A stretch of 10,379 nt of DNA from Deltaproteobacteria bacterium (GTDB taxonomy: Bacteria > Desulfobacterota > Desulfobulbia > Desulfobulbales > UBA5123): positions 1-10,379 of the forward strand of contig JAJYKH010000073.1 in assembly GCA_021788685.1 (NCBI GenBank), written 5' to 3'. Under the pieces are notes generated by a model. The model was not told the origin of the DNA. It worked only from the letters and a program-made list of their open reading frames with translations, and ran no database searches. Each line of letters opens with the position of its first letter. The stretch's first letter is position 1. A program made the translations under genes and the position numbers. This document shows, one piece after another, positions 6,818 through 10,379 of this stretch.

Positions 6818-9331
6818 ATGAAGCCGGCTCCTGATCCGTACCGGCACGCCCTGGCCAACCTCCCGTTTCCGGTCATCCTGCTGGACCAGGACCGCAGGCC
6901 CCAATTCCTCAACCGCGCCGCCTGGGACTTTCTCTCCCAGGTCTGGCCCGCAGGCGCCCCCTCTCAGCTTCCCCCGTGGCTCGCCGCCGAAATCGAAACC
7001 TTCGCCGCCTCGCCGGTGGCGGAATCAGGGCTGGAGAAAAAGCTGGACGGCCCTGGCGGCTCCTCGTATTTCCAGGTCAATCTCCGGAAGAATGGGGACG
7101 GCGGCATCATCGTCACCGTCAGCGACCTGAGCAACATCCGCTTTGCCGAGGAATGTCTGCGGGAGATGGTGCACGGCCTGTCGGAGGCCACTGGCGAGGC
7201 CTTCTTCCAATTTCTGGTGCAGCACCTGGCCAAAGGGGTGGGGGCCGATTACGCCTTCATCTGCGAATACTGCGAGCAGAACCGGGCCTGGGTCAAGACA
7301 GTGGCCGTTTACGCCGACGGCACCCTCATCGAGAACTTCACCTTCGAGCTGGCCAACACCCCCTGCGAGATGGTGGTGGGGGGTCCCGGCCTGTGCTGCT
7401 ATTCCCGCGGGGTCCAGGAGAAGTTTCCCCTCGACCACCTGGCCATCGAGCTCGACGTGGAAAGCTACGTGGGCGTGCCCCTCGTCGATTCGAAGGGCCG
7501 CGTCCTCGGCCCCATGGCCGTTTTCGGACGCGAGCCCCTGCGCAACCGGCAGCTGGCGGAATCAATGCTGCAGATCTTCGCGGCCCGGGCCTCCGCCGAG
7601 CTGGAGCGCATGCAGGCCGAAGAGGTCCTGAAGGAAACCAAGGGGCGGCTGAAGACCATCGTCGATTCGGTCCAGACGGGGATCATCCTCATCGAGGCCG
7701 CGAGCCGCCGGATTGTTGACGTCAACGACGTGGCCGCTGCCATGATCGGCACCCCCAAGCATCGGCTGGTGGGCGCCATCTGCCACGACACCATCTGTCC
7801 CCAGGCGCCGGGCCACTGCCCGGTGATCGACCGGGGGGAGCCCATCGAGAACTGCGAAAAACTGCTGCTCACCGCGGCCGGCGCCAAACTGCCGGTGATC
7901 AAGAACGTGGCGAGCGTCATGCTCAACGGCCGCAAGCACCTGCTGGAGAGCTTCGTCGATATCTCGGGCCGCAAGCAGGCGGAGCTGGAAATCCAGACCC
8001 TCGCCTATTACGACACCCTCACCGGCCTTCCCAACCGCGCCTTCCTCCAGGACCGCCTGGGGGAGGCCCTGGTGGGCCGGCCCGGCTCCCGCCCGTTCGC
8101 GGTGATGTTTCTCGACCTGGACCGCTTCAAGGACATCAACGACACCCTCGGCCACGTCTTCGGGGATGGCATGCTCAAGGAAGTGGCCGCCCGGCTTATC
8201 GGCTGCTTCCGCAAAAACGACACCGTGCTCCGTCTGGGCGGCGACGAGTTCGTGGTCATTCTTCCGGAGGTGGAGAACGAGCGGGACATCGCCAATATCG
8301 CCCGCAAGATCCTGAACATCCTCAGCGAGCCGATCATTCTCGACGAGCACGAAATCTTCACCTCTGGCAGCATCGGCATCGCCCTCTACCCGGCTGACGG
8401 CCAGGACATGGAAACCCTCCTCAAGCACGCCGACACGGCCATGTACCGGGCCAAGGACCAGGGGCGCAACAACTTCCAGTTCTTCTCCCAGGAGATGAAC
8501 CTGCAGGCCGTGGAGCAGCGGCAGATGGAGACCAGCCTCCGCCATGCCCTGACCACGGGGGAGCTGTTCCTGGTCTACCAGCCGCAGATGGAAATCCGCA
8601 CCGGGCGGCTGGTGGGGGTGGAGGCCCTCCTGCGGTGGCGCCACCCGGAGCAGGGGGTCCTCCTGCCCTCCACCTTCATCGGACTGGCCGAAAAAACCGG
8701 GCTCATCATTCCCATCGGCGAATGGGTCCTCCGGGCCGCCTGCCGCCAGGGGCAAGCGTGGCAGACGGCCGGCCACCCGCCCCTGCGGATCGCCGTCAAC
8801 CTCTCCGGCCGGCAATTCAAGCAATACAATCTCACCGGGATCATCGAGCAGATTCTCGCCCAAACCGGCTTCGACCCGTCCTGCCTGGAGCTGGAGCTCA
8901 CCGAGTCCACCCTCATGGAAAACGCCGAGTCCACGGTCAACGTTCTCAAGGATCTCCGCCACATGGGGATCAACCTGGCCATCGACGATTTCGGCACCGG
9001 CTACTCCTCCCTGAGCCACCTCCGGCAATTCCCCATCGACCGGCTCAAGATCGACCGCTCCTTCGTCCGGGAGATCACCACCAATGCCGATGTGGCGGCC
9101 ATTGCGGAGGCGATCATCGCCATGGCTCACAGTCTGAAGCTCAAGGTCCTGGCCGAAGGCATCGAGCGCCAGGACCAGCTCGATTTCCTCGCCGGCCGCC
9201 AATGCGACGAAATGCAAGGTTTCCTCCTCAGCCCGCCGGTGATCGCCCGCGAGATCACCCGCTTCCTGGCCCGGGAAAACACTTCTCCATCCTTCTCCTT
9301 CGCCCCTCTGCCCCGCCCCTCTGAGGCCTGA
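6818..9331 (+). CDS. Cyclic-di-GMP signalling protein, PAS-GAF-PAS-GGDEF-EAL (837 aa)
   Basis: The start is ATG 6818. The only upstream in-frame codons lead to a TGA at 6785, and no ribosome site is evident. There is no signal peptide or membrane segment, so the protein is cytoplasmic. Domains in order: PAS about 10-105; GAF about 120-265; a short coiled linker; a second PAS about 282-395 with cysteines 322, 327, 334 and 346; GGDEF about 400-560; EAL about 580-825. The cyclase motif GGDEF is intact at 474-478, with an inhibitory-site R465-x-x-D468 exactly five residues before it. The phosphodiesterase domain has EAL at 602-604, NLSGRQF, ELTES, DDFGTGYSS from 723, LKIDRSF, LAEGIE and QGFLLSPP, so the acidic, Lys and Gln catalytic residues are all present. 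Both activities are therefore possible, with net output probably set by the sensor domains. The last 20 or so residues are a Ser/Pro-rich tail. No partner gene is adjacent. Confidence 0.95.
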   Translation: MKPAPDPYRHALANLPFPVILLDQDRRPQFLNRAAWDFLSQVWPAGAPSQLPPWLAAEIETFAASPVAESGLEKKLDGPGGSSYFQVNLRKNGDGGIIVTVSDLSNIRFAEECLREMVHGLSEATGEAFFQFLVQHLAKGVGADYAFICEYCEQNRAWVKTVAVYADGTLIENFTFELANTPCEMVVGGPGLCCYSRGVQEKFPLDHLAIELDVESYVGVPLVDSKGRVLGPMAVFGREPLRNRQLAESMLQIFAARASAELERMQAEEVLKETKGRLKTIVDSVQTGIILIEAASRRIVDVNDVAAAMIGTPKHRLVGAICHDTICPQAPGHCPVIDRGEPIENCEKLLLTAAGAKLPVIKNVASVMLNGRKHLLESFVDISGRKQAELEIQTLAYYDTLTGLPNRAFLQDRLGEALVGRPGSRPFAVMFLDLDRFKDINDTLGHVFGDGMLKEVAARLIGCFRKNDTVLRLGGDEFVVILPEVENERDIANIARKILNILSEPIILDEHEIFTSGSIGIALYPADGQDMETLLKHADTAMYRAKDQGRNNFQFFSQEMNLQAVEQRQMETSLRHALTTGELFLVYQPQMEIRTGRLVGVEALLRWRHPEQGVLLPSTFIGLAEKTGLIIPIGEWVLRAACRQGQAWQTAGHPPLRIAVNLSGRQFKQYNLTGIIEQILAQTGFDPSCLELELTESTLMENAESTVNVLKDLRHMGINLAIDDFGTGYSSLSHLRQFPIDRLKIDRSFVREITTNADVAAIAEAIIAMAHSLKLKVLAEGIERQDQLDFLAGRQCDEMQGFLLSPPVIAREITRFLARENTSPSFSFAPLPRPSEA

Positions 9332-9347
9332 CCTTTATCCTTTTCTG

Positions 9348-9363
9348 CTCCCAAGCCTGGGAG
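9348..9363 (+). terminator. Short hairpin after the GGDEF-EAL gene
   Basis: CTCCCA (9348-9353) and TGGGAG (9358-9363) form a perfect 6-bp stem with an AGCC loop, 16 nt after the stop. T-rich sequence lies before it rather than after it, so it is not a classical terminator. It abuts repeat copy 2. Confidence 0.3.
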
Positions 9364-9430
9364 GGTGGATAAGCGGAAGCGCATCCACCCTCAACGCCCC
9401 GAAATGGCGGATGCGTTGCGCTTAGCTACG
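9363..9430. repeat. Paired-hairpin dispersed repeat, copy 2 (second half decayed)
   Basis: Bases 9363-9389 are identical to 5963-5989. A 15-nt spacer of unrelated sequence follows, then TGGCGGATGCG (9405-9415), identical to 6005-6015. After that the copies diverge: GCTTAGCTACG here replaces GCTTATCCGCT, so the second hairpin can no longer close properly. It lies between the GGDEF-EAL gene and the glycine-zipper gene. Confidence 0.75.
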
Positions 9431-9477
9431 TCTACCGGTCTCCCTTTTCCCAAACACAGGCCCCTGCGACGAAGATT

Positions 9478-9519
9478 CGACCCGACATGCCGTCCTGCCG
9501 ACCCGATGTCGGGTCGGCA
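9478..9519. repeat. Two mutually exclusive hairpins sharing one 3' arm
   Basis: TGCCGACCCGA (9496-9506) and TCGGGTCGGCA (9509-9519) make a perfect 11-bp palindrome around TG. Upstream, CGACCCGACAT (9478-9488) is also a perfect complement of ATGTCGGGTCG (9506-9516). Only one of the two pairings can form at a time. In DNA this looks like a decayed triplicated repeat; if transcribed it could behave as a switch. Confidence 0.65.
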
Positions 9520-9543
9520 TCGGTCTGAAACGGCCCAGATAAT
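9514..9543 (+). promoter_or_regulatory. Weak sigma-70-like promoter candidate for the glycine-zipper gene
   Basis: TCGGCA (9514-9519) is four of six to the -35 hexamer. After 18 nt, GATAAT (9538-9543) is five of six to -10. The predicted start is near 9550. The -35 lies inside the 3' arm of the palindrome ending at 9519, which would tie promoter access to that structure. No better candidate was seen upstream of this gene. Confidence 0.35.
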
Positions 9544-9570
9544 CAACGACATGGCTCGATGTCGTCTTCC

Positions 9571-9603
9571 TTGGCGCCAGGCTTCCGGCTACTCTGGCGT
9601 CAA
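9571..9603 (+). promoter_or_regulatory. Leader hairpin just upstream of the glycine-zipper ribosome site
   Basis: TTGGCGCCAG (9571-9580) and CTGGCGTCAA (9594-9603) pair at nine of ten positions, the tenth being a possible G-U pair in RNA, with a 13-nt loop. The stem ends 10 nt before AAGGAGG. A second, smaller stem lies before it: ACGACAT (9546-9552) with ATGTCGT (9559-9565). The position suits a stabilising or translation-controlling leader. Confidence 0.45.
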
Positions 9604-9626
9604 AGGCGAATCCAAGGAGGACAGCC

Positions 9627-10217
9627 ATGAAGACAATGAAGAGAATGCTTGCGATGCTGGCGGCCGGCGCGATGCTGGCGGGGACCGCGCCCCTGGCCCT
9701 GGCGGCGGACCATGGGGTCAACGGCCTCGTGCTCGGGGCGGGGGGCGGCGCCATCCTCGGGCAGGCCATCGGCCGGAACACCAGAGGGACCCTGCTCGGC
9801 ACCGCGGTGGGCGGGGTGCTCGGGTACATGATGGGCAATGAAATGGACAAGGAAGAGCTTCGCCCCGTGGCGGTCTATCCTGCCCCCGTGGCGGCCTACC
9901 CCGCCCAAACCGTGGTCGTCGAGCAGGAGCCGGAGCACCATTGCCACCACGAGTGCCATGACCGGTGCCGCTGGCGTGAGCCCGATTGCCGGGAAACCCA
10001 GATGATGGCCATGGTGGCCGGACGGCCGGAGATGGTGGTGACCACCGCCTGCTGGCAGGGCGGGGAATGGGTGGTTCGGGACAACGACTACCGGCCGGCT
10101 ACTCAGGTGGTGGTGATCGATCGGGGCCACCGTCACTGGGACGGCGGCCCCCCTCCCGGAAGGGGATGGCGGCGGGAGCACTGGCGTGAGGTTTCCTGGC
10201 GGGGAGACCGCGATTGA
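9627..10217 (+). CDS. Secreted glycine-zipper (YMGG-like) protein with a His/Cys cluster (196 aa)
   Basis: AAGGAGG at 9614-9620, six bases before the ATG, is the strongest ribosome site in the window. Residues 1-26 are a signal peptide (KRMLAMLAAGAMLAG core, likely cleavage after ALA-26, before ADHG). The mature protein starts with a glycine zipper, about 32-74: GLVLGAGGGAILGQAIGR, then GTLLGTAVGGVLGYMMGNEMDK, the form of the YMGG-like Gly-zipper family. These segments insert in or pack against membranes, here probably the outer membrane or periplasm. Next is a Pro/Ala/Val linker, then a cluster H104 H105 C106 H107 H108 E C110 H111 D R C114, with C121 further on, which could bind a metal or form disulfides. 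The C-terminal third has TACWQGGEWVVRDNDYRP and ends in a Gly/Arg/Trp-rich tail. There is no lipobox. The role is unknown; envelope stress or metal binding are guesses. It has no same-strand partner nearby. Confidence 0.85.
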   Translation: MKTMKRMLAMLAAGAMLAGTAPLALAADHGVNGLVLGAGGGAILGQAIGRNTRGTLLGTAVGGVLGYMMGNEMDKEELRPVAVYPAPVAAYPAQTVVVEQEPEHHCHHECHDRCRWREPDCRETQMMAMVAGRPEMVVTTACWQGGEWVVRDNDYRPATQVVVIDRGHRHWDGGPPPGRGWRREHWREVSWRGDRD

Positions 10218-10230
10218 CAAACGATGGCGT

Positions 10231-10294
10231 CGCAAAAAGTCCGATCTACAGCTTTCGCGACCCCACCACGCCTTGTATATCGAGCTTTTTACGC
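10231..10294. repeat. Imperfect intergenic palindrome after the glycine-zipper gene
   Basis: CGCAAAAAGTCCGATCTAC (10231-10249) and GTATATCGAGCTTTTTACGC (10275-10294) are imperfect inverted copies around a 25-nt centre. The A5 and T5 runs give either strand a T stretch after a stem, though the stem is weak. It resembles dispersed palindromes with AAAAAGTC arms that I recall from Desulfobacterota genomes. It begins 14 nt after the stop codon, a typical place for such elements. Confidence 0.55.
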
Positions 10295-10350
10295 TTAGCC
10301 ATCCGGATGCAGATTTCGACCTGCGAGATTGTCACAACTGAAAATAAGAA

Positions 10351-10379
10351 AGGAGGGACGGCAGACTGCCGCCCCTCCT
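10351..10379 (-). terminator. Strong intrinsic-terminator hairpin, probably for a minus-strand gene beyond the window
   Basis: AGGAGGG (10351-10357) pairs with CCCTCCT (10373-10379), and CGGC (10359-10362) with GCCG (10368-10371), separated by one A/C mismatch and a 5-nt loop. On the minus strand the stem is followed by TTTCTTATTTTC (complement of 10339-10350), as in an intrinsic terminator. A bidirectional role is possible, but the + strand side is cut off at the edge. Confidence 0.65.

Noticed and set aside
7562..9217. Long minus-strand open frame (551 codons) antisense to the GGDEF-EAL gene
   Set aside because: Same reasoning: it is opposite a clear gene with conserved motifs and has no ribosome site or domain of its own.

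Overview
The window is GC-rich chromosomal DNA from a Gram-negative bacterium. The best guess is a Desulfobacterota lineage near Geobacter, Desulfuromonas or Pelobacter. That guess rests on a PAS-type sigma-54 activator, a large PAS-GAF-PAS-GGDEF-EAL protein with a Cys-rich PAS domain, an EndoQ-helicase fusion, and intergenic spaces crowded with palindromic and heptamer repeats. It is an inference from gene style, not from a marker gene. There are no rRNA, tRNA, CRISPR, phage or transposase genes.

Layout. 1-1224 is the 3' part of a sigma-54 enhancer-binding regulator. It is followed by a compact regulatory region (paired TGTAACATG-type sites, a palindrome and a plausible -24/-12 promoter) and a 64-residue five-cysteine protein (1445-1639). 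A sigma-70-like promoter near 1802-1830 then precedes a very long gene (1872-5116). This encodes an EndoQ-like PHP/zinc-finger endonuclease fused to a UvrD-type helicase and ends in a putative sliding-clamp-binding peptide. The reading frame is broken once, by a missing base in a G run at 3719-3722. Next come two arrays of 7-bp repeats, a thioredoxin-like CxxC protein (5220-5690), about 370 bp of palindromic repeats, and a small conserved-looking protein on the minus strand (6067-6369). A 114-bp palindromic element and a sigma-70-like promoter lead into the 837-residue GGDEF-EAL protein (6818-9331). A second copy of the paired-hairpin repeat, a structured leader and a secreted glycine-zipper protein (9627-10217) follow. 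The window closes with another palindrome and a strong hairpin that looks like a terminator for a minus-strand gene beyond the edge.

How the genes work together. The activator and the small Cys protein look like a regulator with its own target. The EndoQ-UvrD fusion looks like a one-polypeptide repair enzyme that could nick at deaminated bases, unwind, and be held at the replication clamp. The GGDEF-EAL protein is a cyclic-di-GMP enzyme with all key residues of both catalytic domains. The remaining genes appear to be independent units separated by repeat-filled spacers. The most interesting items are the EndoQ-UvrD-clamp-motif architecture, the self-contained sigma-54 circuit, and the number of distinct palindromic repeat families in 10 kb.
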